Shown one piece after another: positions 10,631-22,185 of a stretch of 64,000 nucleotides of DNA. The stretch spans positions 3,324,001 to 3,388,000 of the forward strand of contig WOAB01000211.1 of NCBI GenBank assembly GCA_027886185.1, written 5' to 3'. The first letter of the stretch is position 1; every line of letters starts with the position of its first letter. This DNA comes from Rheum nobile. Lineage: Eukaryota > Streptophyta > Magnoliopsida > Caryophyllales > Polygonaceae. The translations under genes and the position numbers were made by a program. The notes below the pieces were generated by a model that worked only from the letters and a program-made list of their open reading frames with translations, did no database searches and had not been told where the DNA came from.

Positions 10631-12128
10631 TGATAAGCACTACTTTGTAGGGCTTAAGTAAGAGTCTTTAGAGGGTTTATTGGTGCCATTCGGGTAGATT
10701 TAGACACATTCATATGTATGGCGTTTGGGGGCGAAGTTTGGTGTTTTTGGAGGTGTTTGAGCTGTTTTGGAGATCATAGGAAGCCACAAGGAGAAGACGC
10801 CAAGGAAGTGAAGAGAAGAGTAGAAGAACAGTGTGCCTAATTCAATTGGTTCATTCTCTCTACTCAGATGTCCAAATGGAGTGATTCTAATTCGAGGAGT
10901 TAGATCTTGAAGTCTACTGCAAGTCCTCAAAATATGAGCGCAATCCGAGTTGGGAATCAAAAGTTATGGCGTTTTTACTGAAGTGTCGCAGAAGCTGAAG
11001 TACTGGAATCCCACCGCACCCAGCGGTGGGCACTGCCGCACCCGCGGCGAGGTCGTCAGAGAACTGGAGTTTCTGTTAAATGGCCACACCCGGCGGTGGA
11101 GCCACCGCACCCGCGGTGGAGAGGCACTGAACACTTTTTTCGGCTTATTTCCGAGATCTTTTATCTGTTTTTATTTTATTTCTGAAACTTTATTTCCAAG
11201 TTTGTTATTTTTCTTTTCTTTATTTTTCTGAATTATTACTTTAGTATTTAAGTTAGGTTTAAGACTCTTTTAGAGGATCAAATTCTCTAACCCTAGTTGC
11301 CACCTTTCTACGTTTTTTCTCTCAAAAACCCTATGGAGAACTAAACCTCCATTGTTGCACTTGACAATTTGAAGCCAGCAATTGATTGGTTGTGAGTTTT
11401 CTACTCTTGTTCGTTTTCCTATCTAGTTGGGTTAATTCTCTTGTGCTTAAATGTTTATTGGTTTATGTTGATTTATCTAGAGTAGCTACCTAGGTTTATT
11501 GATATCTTCCTAATTGCTAGGACTTGTGATTCTGGGTTCGGGTTGCATATCTAGTGGCGAACACGATTGTGCGTATAGGGGATCCGACCGCATAATTGTG
11601 AGAGAGAGTTAATTGCATGCTTATAGTAACGGGTTGTTTCTATTGCATGTGTCTTGTTAATCCTTGGTTGAATGCTATTGCTTTATTGAGTTCTAAAGGT
11701 TTTCGGATTTGATTTAGTAATAAGTACTATTAGGGCTGGTAGAACTAATAGTTATCTAAGATCGGGATAAGAACAACTATAAGAAAGTTGAGAACTTGAG
11801 ATTGATAGAATTCCGTGATCGACCTTTCTATTGTTGTGTGGATCTCTGTTGAGTGTGGCGCTTTTTCCCATCATATTTACAACCTTTTCCTGCGAACTTA
11901 TTTACTTGTTTCCTTATTGCTTGTTACGAGAAACACAAACAAACCCCCCCCCCTAGTTCCTAGTTGGTGATAACAAATTGCATAAGTTGATAACCTGACT
12001 CTCTGTGGGATCGACCCTGACTTGCTTGCTATACTACTTAGTAGGTATTTTGGGATTTATTTGATAGGCATCACGATAGTAGGTATTTTGGGATTTATTT
12101 CATAGGCAGCACGACTTTAGCTCTGTCA
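10631..12128 (+). repeat. Athila-C 3' LTR
   Basis: 1498 bp, TGATAAGCAC to CTCTGTCA. It is 38 bp longer than the 5' LTR because of a tandem duplication near its end (about 12040-12115), in which AGTAGGTATTTTGGGATTTA occurs twice. Confidence 0.9.
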
Positions 12129-12401
12129 GTAGCCAACAAAAGAAAGCAGAAACCCAAGAACCATCACATGGTCGTCGGCGTTTGAAAACTCATAAGCACT
12201 TAACTAGGCAAAGTTGCATAATGTCTAATAAAAACCCATCATATGGAAGAGCATAGGTTAATAAAGACCCCGCATAAGTATACAAGTAAAGGCACGAGCC
12301 AAAATCGTGGTGGCCTCCTTGGATCAACCCGATTGAGCCATGATCAAAGTCACTTCACAATCCTCTAGCACTCCTTGGGTCAAAAGACCCTTCATGAGCC
12401 T
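12129..12401. other. Unrecognised DNA between Athila-C and Tat-A
   Basis: 273 bp with no recognised feature. It begins with GTAGC (Athila-C duplication) and ends with AGCCT (Tat-A duplication). Confidence 0.5.
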
Positions 12402-13054
12402 TGTTTCGGGACGAAAAGATCGGTCGACCTAAATCGCCTTAGATAGGGTAACGAGTCAATCGGATAATAAAAAATCAATCCAAACCAAATAGACAATCAA
12501 CCAAGCAAAGAATAGATACGAAATGGCAATGTAATTTATATATCAATTGATGACTGAATCAGATCGAAATACAACTTATCCTTAGAGAATAAAGGATCGA
12601 GCCCTGTCCGACAGGCATTTTGGTGTTTCGATCGGCAACGATCGAGTAGAATCTCCGGGGGGTTTGAGTGAGAGTGATTATGCAAGTAGGCCTCTCGAAG
12701 GGTAAGTCAGTGGATGCTGTGTGTAGACGTGTGTCCTTTCGTTTGCTTCTTCATGGTCTATTTTTGGTAGTTTCTCCTTGTGTCCGTTTATTTGTCTTCG
12801 TATTTGTCCTCTATTAATTCTGTGCGAGATCTTTGGGATTTTCTCTTGATTGCCATCATAATCTCTGTATTTAATGTTGTTACCGTTGTCACCGATCAAG
12901 CAATTAATGTCCAGGGCGAAACTTCCGGGATTCGGTCAAATCATGAGCGTCTGAAGGGCATCCGTCGCCTCTAACTCCTCTTGGCCTTCAGCTTTGTCTG
13001 GACTTTGGCCCAATTCGTTTGATCCGATCCCTTGGAGTAAGTTTGGGCCCAACA
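12402..13054 (-). repeat. Tat-A 3' LTR
   Basis: 653 bp, TGTTTCGGGACG to GGGCCCAACA on the plus strand. On the minus strand it is preceded by the purine-rich CTTGGGGCTAT (13055-13065), the expected polypurine tract. Confidence 0.9.
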
Positions 13055-13346
13055 ATAGCCCCAAGTTGTTTTGGGCTTCATGGCAGCTGTGAGATGGAGT
13101 CCAAGCAACTTTCATCCCACATGATCTCCACCCTCCGATCTAGGCGCGACAGGCGAGGGCTACGTGGCGATAATCCCGCTGTATGATGGGACGTCTCTGC
13201 GACTGTCGATTCCCTCCATAAATCCAAATCAAGTTTCTGACGGTTTGGCTTCATCTTCTTCCTTTGTTTCCTCATCTGATAGGTTTTGCTAAGTTTTTTT
13301 CGAAAAAAAAATTGCTCTTCGATTCCCTTCTCTCTCTGTTCTGGAG

Positions 13347-15250
13347 ATGGTTTCGAGTGAATCTTCCGAGTCGACTGCTACTTGCTCGAACTCGAGCAAG
13401 AATGAGGTCCCTCCCCTTTTCCTTCTGAAGGAGGCAGACGCTCTGACGGGGACTCTGTCGAAGGCGGAGTTGGAGCAGATCCTTCAAGTCGGAGGCTGTC
13501 CTCCGGAGACGGTCGCAAGGTTGCCGTATCCAGACGAGAGAGCCGACTCTTGATATGAGGGATGGGTTTGTTTCTATGCTTACCCATTTAGGATTGGCAA
13601 TACGTTTCCATTCTCCCCTCTTGTTAGGGATTTTTTAGCGACCCTGGCGCTTGCGCCGTGTCAGGTCATGCCGCAGGCGTGGCGGATCCTTAGGGTTTTA
13701 GATTTGTTGAATGTTCAGTCTGGGGCTAGTTTTAACTTCGACGCCCTATGGTACAACTGTTCTCTGGGGTCAAAGAGTTCTTCTCATGTCCAGTTGCATA
13801 TTCGTCCGGGTCGAAAGCCCTTGGTGTTCAACTTAGATGTAAACGACCGTGGATGAGGGTCGAAGTTTTTCTTTGTCGAGCGTTCGTCTCTAGAGAAGGG
13901 GGGTGACTATTCATTTCTGTTGTCGGAGTGGCGAGTTGAGAGTACGTATTCGACTTCTCTTTGCCCATTTTATGTGTTTTAACCCTTTGCTTAACTCTTC
14001 TTTTTTGTAGTCCCTGAGGCTGAAGAGTTGGAAGTGGACGCTCAGTCAGAAGGTCTGACAAAGATTATTCTTAGTATCCATGCGTCGGTACGGAAGTTCA
14101 TAAATGTCAACCTGTTGTCGGCCTCCCCCACTACTCAGGACGTTATGTCGATTGTTTCATCGTCTCGGGTCAAGTATGAGTTTTTGTTTGACTCATGTAT
14201 TTTTAGTCGTCTGCTTGTGATTTATGTTTTGTCTGGCGTGTTAGCGTATCCGGCTGGTCGGTCGAGTGCCCGTTTGAAGGGAGTGTCTGGGAAAGGTCTG
14301 ATAAAGCAAAGGTTGGTGGCGGCCAGGGCCTCGTCGAGTAAATCGATGCTGGTGGAGTCGTCGCTCCCAGCCAAAGATGGCTTGATAAGGAAGGCAGGTG
14401 CTTCTTCTGGCAATGTGAAGGTGGTGGAAACTCCAAATAAAAAGGCGACAACTGCTCGTGGAATCGAGAAGATCGACGCGGTCGATCGATCGATTGCCGA
14501 TCTCTTTCATGCTCAGGACCCGACTCTGAAATCTGAAGTTGATGGCGTCTCTCCCTTGGACTATATTGGCGAAGCGGGGTGCTCTGTGTGGAAGGTAAGT
14601 CATCTTGGCGGATCTCAAGTTTGTTCGTTTTCTTTCTCATAGTCGGGTGGAACCTTGATTGTTTCGATCTTGTCTTTTTTTAGACTTTCCAGATTCTCTT
14701 GGGGGCATATTCTGGTGTCAAAGAGATGGTTGCTAAGGCCGAGGACAGGGCTGCTAGGTCAGAGTCCGATCTGGCGTCTTTGAAGACCAAGGTGGAAGGA
14801 GCTGAGAGCCGTTTTAGGGACACTGAGCGCCGCTTCGTTAGGGAGCTGAAGAATTGCCAAGATGACTTGGATTCTTGTCGGAGGGAGCTTAGTGAGAGCC
14901 AGTCAAGTGTTGAAGAGAAGGTGAAGCAGGCTAGGATTGAGGCTGGTCGGGTCACATGCGACGTAGGCACTTTCTATGCGTTAAAGTCGCATGTCGAGAT
15001 GATCGAGGAGTTTGAAGAGGGTAAGCAGGAGACCTGGGATTTGAAGGCGGAGAAAGAGACCATGGATACCTTGTTTCTGAAGGGGAACCCTGGTTCAGAG
15101 CTTTTCCAGTTGGCCGGCATCGGAGAGGAATCTCTAGACGAAAGTGCCGGTGAAGACGAGGTCCATTCTAGCGATACTGTGCCGCTCGAGCCCCAGCCTT
15201 CCATCGATCCGACCCCTGCTGAAGGTAATTCCGTGAATCCCGACCTTTGA
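13347..15250 (+). pseudogene. Antisense gene of Tat-A (putative gypsy-type transposon family)
   Basis: An opposite-strand gene between integrase and the 3' LTR, as known for Tat elements. The ATG at 13347 opens a Ser-rich start. A segment with VCFYAYPF and QVMPQAWRILRVLDLL (13560-13720) resembles the plant 'putative gypsy type transposon' domain (Pfam PF04195). TGA stops at 13551-13553 and 13854-13856 break exon 1. A probable intron ends at 14010 (TTTTTTGTAG). A clear intron 14595-14683 (GTAAGT to TTTTTTTAG) joins two exons in phase. The last exon (14684-15250) is a strong coiled coil (VKEMVAKAEDRAARSESDL and on) with an acidic tail. The Tat-B copy at 24131-25963 has the same exon order. Its role is not known. 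Confidence 0.7.
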
Positions 15251-15960
15251 CTATTTTTCGTAATTGACTTGTGACCCCACCTGTGTGTGGGTAGGATGTT
15301 TTCTATTTTGGCGACCCGTCTACCATCGCGGATCGCATAATGTGTTTGTGAATGATTTGAAGTCCTATGTGTGTGTAGGCAGACAATATGTTTTTGCGAC
15401 CCATCCATCATCGCGGGTCGCATGTATGTAAAAAATGCTTAGACTTTTATTGACGTAATCCGTTTTACAAAGGGTCGAACTTTTTTATGTGTTCGTATGT
15501 TTCGCCGGACTCTTCTAGAGAAGTTTGTCATTGACGCCTTTGATTTGTATGTCGGGTTTGCCCGTGTGCTCCGTCGAGTAGGGCTTGCCGTATGTATGTA
15601 AAGAAGGAGGCCTGCAAATGTATGTGTTTATGTTTAGTCATGACTTAGTGTTATGTCGAGGAGGAAAGCAATATGTCTCTATTGCATAAATGTAATAAGG
15701 TGTCTTAACCTTATGTATTATGTAAGGCAGGCGGTGTGCTGACGTGCCTGTGGTGTTCATCTCCCCGTGTTCCGATCGATCGTGTAAATATAGTATAAGC
15801 GCTTTTGTTTGTGACTGGATCCAGTGTGTATGTCGATGTCGTCCTGTACTTAGGTTTGCAGGGAAAAATGTCCTTACTAGATGTGAATGCTCAGTTTCAA
15901 GGAATAGAATTGTGTTTGTAACAACAAATAGTATATGATAGGTGAAAGAACGTTAGTGAC
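15251..15960. other. Spacer between antisense gene and integrase of Tat-A
   Basis: Non-coding. It holds two 26-nt hairpins (15311-15336 and 15396-15421) with GCGACCC/GGGTCGC arms, perfect in the second. It also holds CGATCGATCGTGTAA at 15773-15787, which recurs exactly in the same place in Tat-B (26313-26327). The pol and antisense transcripts would converge here. Confidence 0.5.
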
Positions 15961-17250
15961 TTACCTTGCTGGTCTAGAAGTGGTATAACTTTAGGTGTGT
16001 TGCGTTCCAACTTCTCGGGATTGGTCATCCGTCTTTGTCTTCCAATTGGTATGCTCCTTGTCCGACTACTTCTTTGATTAGGTAGGGTCCTTCCCACTGA
16101 GGTGCGAGCTTTCGGTCGGTCGGATTCTTGGTGTTCTGGAATGTCTTTCTAAGGACCCAATCGCCACCTTTGAAGATTTTGGCTCGAACATTTTTGTTGT
16201 AACTTCTTGCGACCTATTGTTGGAACCTGACCATTCTAATTCTGGCTTTTTCTCTAGTCTCATCCGCTGTGTCCAAGTTGTGTGCTAGCTCGATGTCGTT
16301 TTTTTCATTCGTTTGAAGACTGTAACGGGCCATCAAAACCAATAGCTCAGAGGGAATGACCGCTTCACTTCTGTAGACGAGTGAGAATGGTGATTGTCCG
16401 GTCGCATTCTTTGGAGTGGTCCTGTCAGACCAGAGGATGAACGGGAGCTCGTCTGCCCATTTTCCTTTAGCCCCTGTAAGGCGTTTCTTAAAGTTGTTGA
16501 CGATGATTTTGTTGCTAGACTCGGCTTGTCCATTAGATTACGGATATCGAGGAGTGGATGTGACTAGTTTGATGTTCCATTGGTCGCAAAAGGCTCGAGT
16601 CTTATGACTGATGAACTGGGAGCCATTGTCGTACACGATTTCTGATGGGACGCCAAATCTGCACAAGATATTGCATTTTATAAACGAAATGACGTGTTGA
16701 TCTTTTACCTCTCGGTAGGCTTCAACTTTGATCCATTTGGAAAAATAGTCTGTCATGGCAAGGAAGAAGACTCGTTGACCCAACGCAGGTGGGAGTTTTC
16801 CGACGATGTCCATCCCCCATCTCATGAAGGGCCATGGTGTTAGAGTCGGATGGAGGAGTTCCGAGGGTTGATGAGGAATGGGTGCGTGTCGTTGGCAGGC
16901 ATCGCACTTCTTGGTGTACTCTATCGCATCTCTATTCATTATGGGCCAGTAGTATCCGGTTCGCAAGGCTTTCCCCGAGAGGCTTCGTCCACCTGTGTGG
17001 TTTCCACATTCTCCTTCATGTAATGACTGTAAGATGCGTCTGACTTCTGGAGTCTTGAGGCATCGTAGGAGTATCCCTGTGACAGATCTTTTGAACAAGA
17101 CATCACTTATAATATCGAAGGAAAGAGCTTGTACCTTTAGCCTTTTTGCTTCCGTTTTATCATTGGGTAGGACGCCGTCTTTTAGCCATCTGATGTAAGG
17201 TAACGTCCAGTCGTCATGATCATTGACGATGTCTCCTTCTGGTCGGTCAC
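15961..17250 (-). pseudogene. Integrase of Tat-A
   Basis: The N-terminal zinc region keeps CDACQRH (near 16890) and the upstream GGRSLSGKA stretch. The catalytic core shows MDIVGKLP (first Asp, near 16815) and VYDNGSQF (second Asp, near 16630). An in-frame TAA at 16535-16537 falls just before SNGQAESSNK, which holds the catalytic Glu. Downstream residues continue readably to about 16080 with the tail typical of Tat integrases. The enzyme would insert the cDNA into nuclear DNA; this copy is broken by at least one stop. Confidence 0.8.
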
Positions 17251-17329
17251 CTATCTCCGTCGTGACAAGTTCTTCCAATGGTGTATTAGACTCCTTGGAT
17301 GCTTTCGGGATAGCTGGTGTCAAGATGTG

Positions 17330-17765
17330 TGCTAGTGGGATGCTTGGGAATTCCTTTGGGTCCAAGACGGACCCCAAGTTGGCTAGTGCATCAGCCTGAG
17401 AGTTGAGATCTCTGGGCACTTGCCTGATGTCGAATGTTTGGAATTGGTCGATCAGCTTATTGGCTACGTCTAGATAAGCTATCATCCTGTCGTCCTTGGC
17501 GTTGTACGACCCTTGTATTTGATTTATGACTAAGAGGGAGTCGCAAGTGACTTTAATTTCTTGGACTCCTAGGTCGCGTGGTAGAATGAGCCCAAATATG
17601 AGTGCTTCGTATTCAGCCTCATTGTTGGTTGCGTCCCACTCGCATCTTACGGCCTGGGCTATCTTGTCCCCTTGTGGCGATTTCAACACAACCCCTAGCC
17701 CTGATCCTCTAGCGTTCGACGCACCATCAGTGTGGAGTTCCCATTTGCTTGTTTCATCTGTCGCA
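17330..17765 (-). pseudogene. Second RNase H domain (Tat type) of Tat-A
   Basis: An RNase H-like domain between the normal retroviral RNase H and integrase. All four acidic positions are visible: HTDGASN (near 17735), NNEAEYEAL (near 17615), CDSLLV (near 17540) and QADALANLG (near 17390). Such an extra domain is known for the Tat lineage and is thought to have been gained separately from the ancestral RNase H. The domain itself reads through with all four residues, unlike most of this element. Confidence 0.75.
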
Positions 17766-17770
17766 AGTAA

Positions 17771-19020
17771 CTATGTTCCTTCTTTGGTGGCTTTTTGCTC
17801 TAGGGTCGGGCTGAAATCTGCCACAAAGTCAGCCAGGGCTTGTGACTTGATCGCTGTTCTGGGCTCGCATTCGATGTCATAGCCGCTGAGGTATATGGCC
17901 CATTTGGCCATTCGTCCTGTGAACTCGGGTTTCCTCATGATTGCTCTCATGGGATGGTTAGTGCGGACAATTATAGTATGAGATTCGAAGTATGGTTTGA
18001 GTTTATTCGATGCCATTACCAGTGATAGGACAAGTTTTTCTAACGATGAGTATCTTGTTTCTGCTGGCAATAGCGTTCGACTGACGTAGTATATTGGCGA
18101 TTGCTTGCCGTCTTCCTCTCTGACCAGTACTGCGCTTACGGTGGACTCTAATACTGCCAGGTACAACAATAGTGGCTCCTCGTCTTTGGGTTTGGTTAAC
18201 AATAGGGGACTTGCCAGGTATTTCTTCAAATCCTGGAATGCGACTTCTTGTTCTTCTGTCCATTGAAATGACTTGTTCTTCTTGAGAGCGTTGTGGAAGG
18301 GTTTGCACTTGTCGGACGACTTTGAGATGAATCTGTTCAGAGCTGCTATCTGGCCTGTCAACTTTTATACGTCCTTGATGCATCGAGGGGATCGGAGATT
18401 GATGAGGGCCTTGACCTATTTCGGACTGGCCTCTATTCCTCTTTGTGTCACCATGTACCCTAAGAATTTTCCTGACGACACCCCGAAAGAGCATTTCATA
18501 GGATTTACTTTCATGTTATATCTCTTTAGTACCTCAAAGTTGTTGCGGAGGTGATCGATGTGGTCCTTTTTCTTTTTCGACTTGACCAGCATGTCGTCTA
18601 TGTAGACTAGTCGTTTATAAGTAGCCCCTACATTTTTTTGTCCGAACGGCATTACTTTGTAACAATAGATACCTTGGCTTATGATGAATGTCGTTTTCTC
18701 TTGGTCTTCTGGTTCCATGAGGATCTGATTGTAGCCACTGAACGCGTCCATGAAGGATAGCATTTCGTGCCCTACCGTCGCGTCGATGTGAGGAAGTGGG
18801 AAGGAATCTTTGGGACAAGCCTTGTTAAGGTCGGTGAAGTCGATGCAGACTCTCCATTTGCCATTTTTCTTTTGGACTACAACCACATTGGCCAGCCACT
18901 CGGGGTAGTTTACTTCCCTTATCTTTCCTGTTTCCAGCAGGCTCCTGACCTCGTCGTCGACAATCTTGTTTCGCTCCAGGGTGAATTTCCTGCGCTTTTG
19001 CTTCACAGGGGGTGAGATGG
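17771..19020 (-). pseudogene. Reverse transcriptase and first RNase H of Tat-A
   Basis: Reverse transcriptase reads from LERNKIVDDEV (near 18970) through WRVCIDFTDLNKACPKD, FMDAFSGYNQILM, VMPFG and YIDDMLVKS (near 18600). About 42 bp are deleted just before YIDD compared with Tat-B, so residues between GATYKRL and VYIDD are lost. After a stop at 18416-18418 the connection and RNase H continue (18361-17771) with FQWTEEQEVAF, PIYYVSRTL and ALADFVADFSP. The deletion beside the active site alone should inactivate it. Confidence 0.85.
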
Positions 19021-19260
19021 ATCTACGTTCAATTTATGGGTAATAACGTTTGGAGATATACCGATCATATCCTCATGCAACCACGCAAAACAATCAGCAT
19101 TGGACCTGAGGAAATCCATAATTTGTTGTCTGGTCGAGTCGTCCAGGTCCGACCCGACCCTTACCGTTTGGTTTGGCTTTGAAGGATCTAGCACGATCTC
19201 GTCAAGTTTTTCCATTTCTGGTTCTACGTATCGACTAGATCCTTCGTCGAGCTGTGATTG

Positions 19261-19705
19261 CTATGCGATCTTATGTTCGACAGCGCTTTTCATGGAGGCG
19301 ACATAGCATTCCTTGGCCATCCTCTGGTCTCCTTTGATTTCTTGGACTCCCCACTTGGTAGGGAACTTGATGATTTGATGGTACGTCGAGGGTACCAACT
19401 TCATAGCATGTATCCATGGCCTGCCAAGAATGCAATTATAGGAAGATGGGCAGTCTAGGACTAGAAATTTCACCTATTGGTTTACTCCTCCGGCGTATGT
19501 CGTAAGAACAATTTCGCCGATAGTATGTTTAACTTCGCCGCTGAATCCGACTAGTGGAGTCGATTTCTTGATAAGATCATCTTCGCCCAGACCCATCCCT
19601 TTGAGGGCGTCGAAGGTCAAGATATTGGTTGAACTTCCTGTATCGCTTAGTACTCTACGTATCAAACAGTTTCTAATAGACAAAGAGAATACCAGACCAT
19701 CGTGA
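19261..19705 (-). pseudogene. Protease of Tat-A
   Basis: The catalytic motif is intact: VLSDTGSSTNIL with the D-T-G codons near 19644-19636. It is followed by STPLVGFSGEV, a stop after GGVNQ (19474), and then the second half with CILGRPWIHAMK. The stop separates the two halves. In the duplicated copy at 45598-45600 the Gly of DTG has become Arg. Confidence 0.75.
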
Positions 19706-20022
19706 TGGTTTTCCGACCCGTCGGTATCAGACTCGTCGAACGTGACCGTTGGGAGGTCGGAGATCCTGGTTTGTCTGGACTCCGGCGTCTCGGGCTTACT
19801 GCCTTTGCTTTCTTTCGCATGTCATTTGGTTGCGGAGTACGTGTTCCCACATACATCTGAACCCCCTGAAATGGTATTGATAATTTTTGTATGGACAGAA
19901 GATGGAGGTTTGTCTTTTTTTACCTGATCTCGTCGCTCCATAGTATCCTTGGCTCATTCCGAGATTATGTCATGCAAGAGCCCCTGCGCGAGTAACCTAG
20001 CGACCTCTTTACATAAGGCGAT

Positions 20023-21476
20023 TCATTCATCCGTCGAGTGACCGTGGTCACCGTGGAATTTGCACCACCTGCTCATGTCCTTTTTTATGTCCGATCGGTC
20101 GTTCTTTCGGGGCCATCTTACCTCTTTCCCATACTTGTCGAAACTCTTGATGAGCTCCGATACGGAGATATTGAATTTGTAAGACTGAACCCTAGGAGGC
20201 AATGTTGGACCATCTCTCCAGTCTTGGGACCTGTCCTGGAAGGAGTTTACCTGATTCTGCTCACTTCGATCACGAGAGTAGGGGTGATGACGTCTGTCTT
20301 GATGGTTGTCGGAAGAGGATTTGCGGTTGGACTGGTCGGGTCCATGGGATGCTTTTCGTGATTCGCGATCCTCTTCCAAACGTACCTCATCCATGGTTTT
20401 GGCTTGGACATGTTCGAAGCTTCTGCATGGGTACTTGGTGATCTCATTGTAGAGGTTGATGTCCTTGACCAGACCTTGTCGGAAAGCTTCGATGGAGGTG
20501 GTGATGTCGCAATGGGGGATCGCGACTTTTTCCTTATTGTACCTGTTAAAATAGCTCCGGAGAGGTTCGTTATACCTTTGGGTGATTCGATAGAGATCAC
20601 TTGACTGCCTTTCTAGCCTTCGATTGCTGGCGAATTGGATTTTGAAGGAATTGACCAGATCCGCGAACGAGGCGATTATTCCCTGCGGCAAACGCATAAA
20701 CCAGGTCAGGGCGGGACCCGCGAGAGTCGTGCCAAAGCTTTTTCACATGACAGCCTCGCGGCTCTCCCTTGGAATAGATGCAGTCAGTAGTTTTTGTTTA
20801 TAAAGAGAAATGTGATCATCTGGGTCGTTGGTGTTGTCGAATGTCGCCATGCTAGGAAGGTGGAACTTCTTTGGGATTTCGACTCTGGCGATCTCTCCGA
20901 TGAATGGAGATTCCTCGTATCCACCCGACGCTTCCTTCTCGATCGGCTGTGGAACTCCGGGAATTCTAGCGATGCGATCATCAAGTGTCTTCATGTGCTG
21001 ACTGAGTGTCTGCTGGACGAGAGCCAAGATGTCGGGAGGATTGGTAACCCGTGGTTCGTCGATTCGGGTTAGTTATTCGAAAACGGATTGACCAAAGGAG
21101 TTCGAGATGTACCCTCAGTATGTCCGGGGCGTCGTGCGCTCGGGGGGGTCAGTTCGACGCCATTCATATCGAGACGCGTCTGGATGTTGCTATGGATGGG
21201 CATCCGCCTGGATCCAGAAGCCATCGATTGTACCTACGACTTAAGAGACTCATTTTCACGGGTTAGTTGTTCAATCTCGGCCTCAAATTGGGTGGATAAG
21301 GTAGCCAAGGCTTCAGTCTTTTGGCATTGCTGGGCAAGTTTCTCTTGTAGGGCGGTCATTTTTTGGACAAGCTCTTGGAGTTGGTTTGGAGTAGGATTTT
21401 CGGTTGTGTTTCCTTGAGCTTGGGTGTCGTCTTCGAGGCATGGCTTCTCGGTACTGGTAGGTGGGTTGATAGTCAT
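20023..21476 (-). pseudogene. Gag of Tat-A
   Basis: Starts at the ATG of MTINPPTS (21476). A coiled-coil region (LQELVQKMTALQEKLAQQCQ) leads to a TAG near 21234. The capsid-like core follows with IPKKFHLPSMATFDNTNDP and DHISLYKQ, a TGA at 20743, then FADLVNSFKIQFASNRRLE and YFNRYNKE, and a basic tail ending in CKFHGDHGHSTDE, a zinc-knuckle-like C-H-H motif. At least three in-frame stops break it. The copy at 45985-47438 has the same lesions, so they predate the duplication. Confidence 0.8.
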
Positions 21477-21512
21477 GGTTGGAGGATTTTTGAGATGGTG
21501 ATCGGCAAGTTG

Positions 21513-21529
21513 CCCCACGGTGGACGCCA
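21513..21529 (-). other. Primer-binding site of Tat-A
   Basis: Minus-strand TGGCGTCCACCGTGGGG begins three bases inside the 5' LTR. The tRNA partner cannot be assigned by eye. Confidence 0.6.
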
Positions 21530-21532
21530 AAT

Positions 21533-22185
21533 TGTTTTGGAACGAAAAGATCGGTCGACCTAAATTGCCTTAGAAGGGGTAACGAGTCAATCGGATAATA
21601 AAAAATCAATCCAAACCAAATATACAATCAACCAAGCAAAGAATAGATACGAAATGGCAATGTAATTTATATATCAATTGATGACTGAATCAGATCGAAA
21701 TACAACTTATCCTTAGAGAATAAAGGATCGAGCCTTGTCCGACAGGCGTTTTGGTGTTTCGATCGGCAGCGATCGGGTAGATTCTCCGGGGGGTTTGAGT
21801 GAGAGTGAATATGCAAGTAGGCCTCTCGAAGGGTAAGTCAGTGGATGCTGTGTGTAGACGTGTGTCCTTTCGTTTGCTTCTTCGTGGTCTATTTATGGTA
21901 GTTTCTCCTTGTGTCCGTTTATTTGTCTTCGTATTTGTCCTCTATTAATTCCGTGCCAGATCTTTGGGATTTGCTCTTGATTGCCATCATAATCTCTGTG
22001 TTTAATGTTGTTACCGTTGTCACCGATCAAGCAATTAATGTCCAGGGCGAAACTTCCGGGATTCGGTCGGATCCTGAGCGTCTAAAGGGCATCCGTCGCC
22101 TCTAACTCCTGTTGGCCTTCGGCTTCGTCTGGACTTTGGCCTAATTCGTTTGATTTGATCCCTTGGAGTAAGTTTGGGCCCAACA
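21533..22185 (-). repeat. Tat-A 5' LTR
   Basis: 653 bp, same length as the 3' LTR, TGTTTTGGAACG to GGGCCCAACA on the plus strand. A weak TATA-like ATAAATAG lies on the minus strand near 21890. Confidence 0.9.

Larger units (their letters stand above)
6196..12128 (+). mobile_element. Athila-type non-autonomous retrotransposon, complete (Athila-C)
   Basis: A 5933-bp element with LTRs of 1460 bp (6196-7655) and 1498 bp (10631-12128) and a perfect target duplication GTAGC (6191-6195, 12129-12133). The primer-binding site TGGCGCCGTTGCCGGGGA (7660-7677) is typical of Athila. The purine tract AAGCATGGGGGAGTT lies directly before the 3' LTR. The 2975-bp interior carries one gag-like frame ending in a piece of protease, then about 1.4 kb of non-coding DNA. 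Reverse transcriptase, RNase H and integrase are absent. The LTRs differ at roughly 25 sites by eye plus one 38-bp duplication, so it is fairly young. Confidence 0.9.
12402..22185 (-). mobile_element. Tat-type Ty3 retrotransposon, full length, inactive (Tat-A)
   Basis: A 9784-bp element on the minus strand with two 653-bp LTRs (12402-13054, 21533-22185) and a perfect target duplication AGCCT (12397-12401, 22186-22190). In transcription order (right to left): 5' LTR, primer-binding site, gag, protease, reverse transcriptase, RNase H, a second RNase H, integrase, a spacer with an opposite-strand gene, a purine tract and the 3' LTR. The second RNase H and the antisense gene mark the Tat lineage. 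The LTRs differ at roughly 4% of sites by eye. Many stops and a reverse transcriptase deletion make it non-functional. Confidence 0.92.

Noticed and set aside
14169..14244. Intron in the Tat-A antisense gene at this place
   Set aside because: The interval is 76 nt and would shift the frame, while the frame stays open through it; the matching interval in the duplicate of Tat-B (50907-50987) is 81 nt. Left as uncertain.
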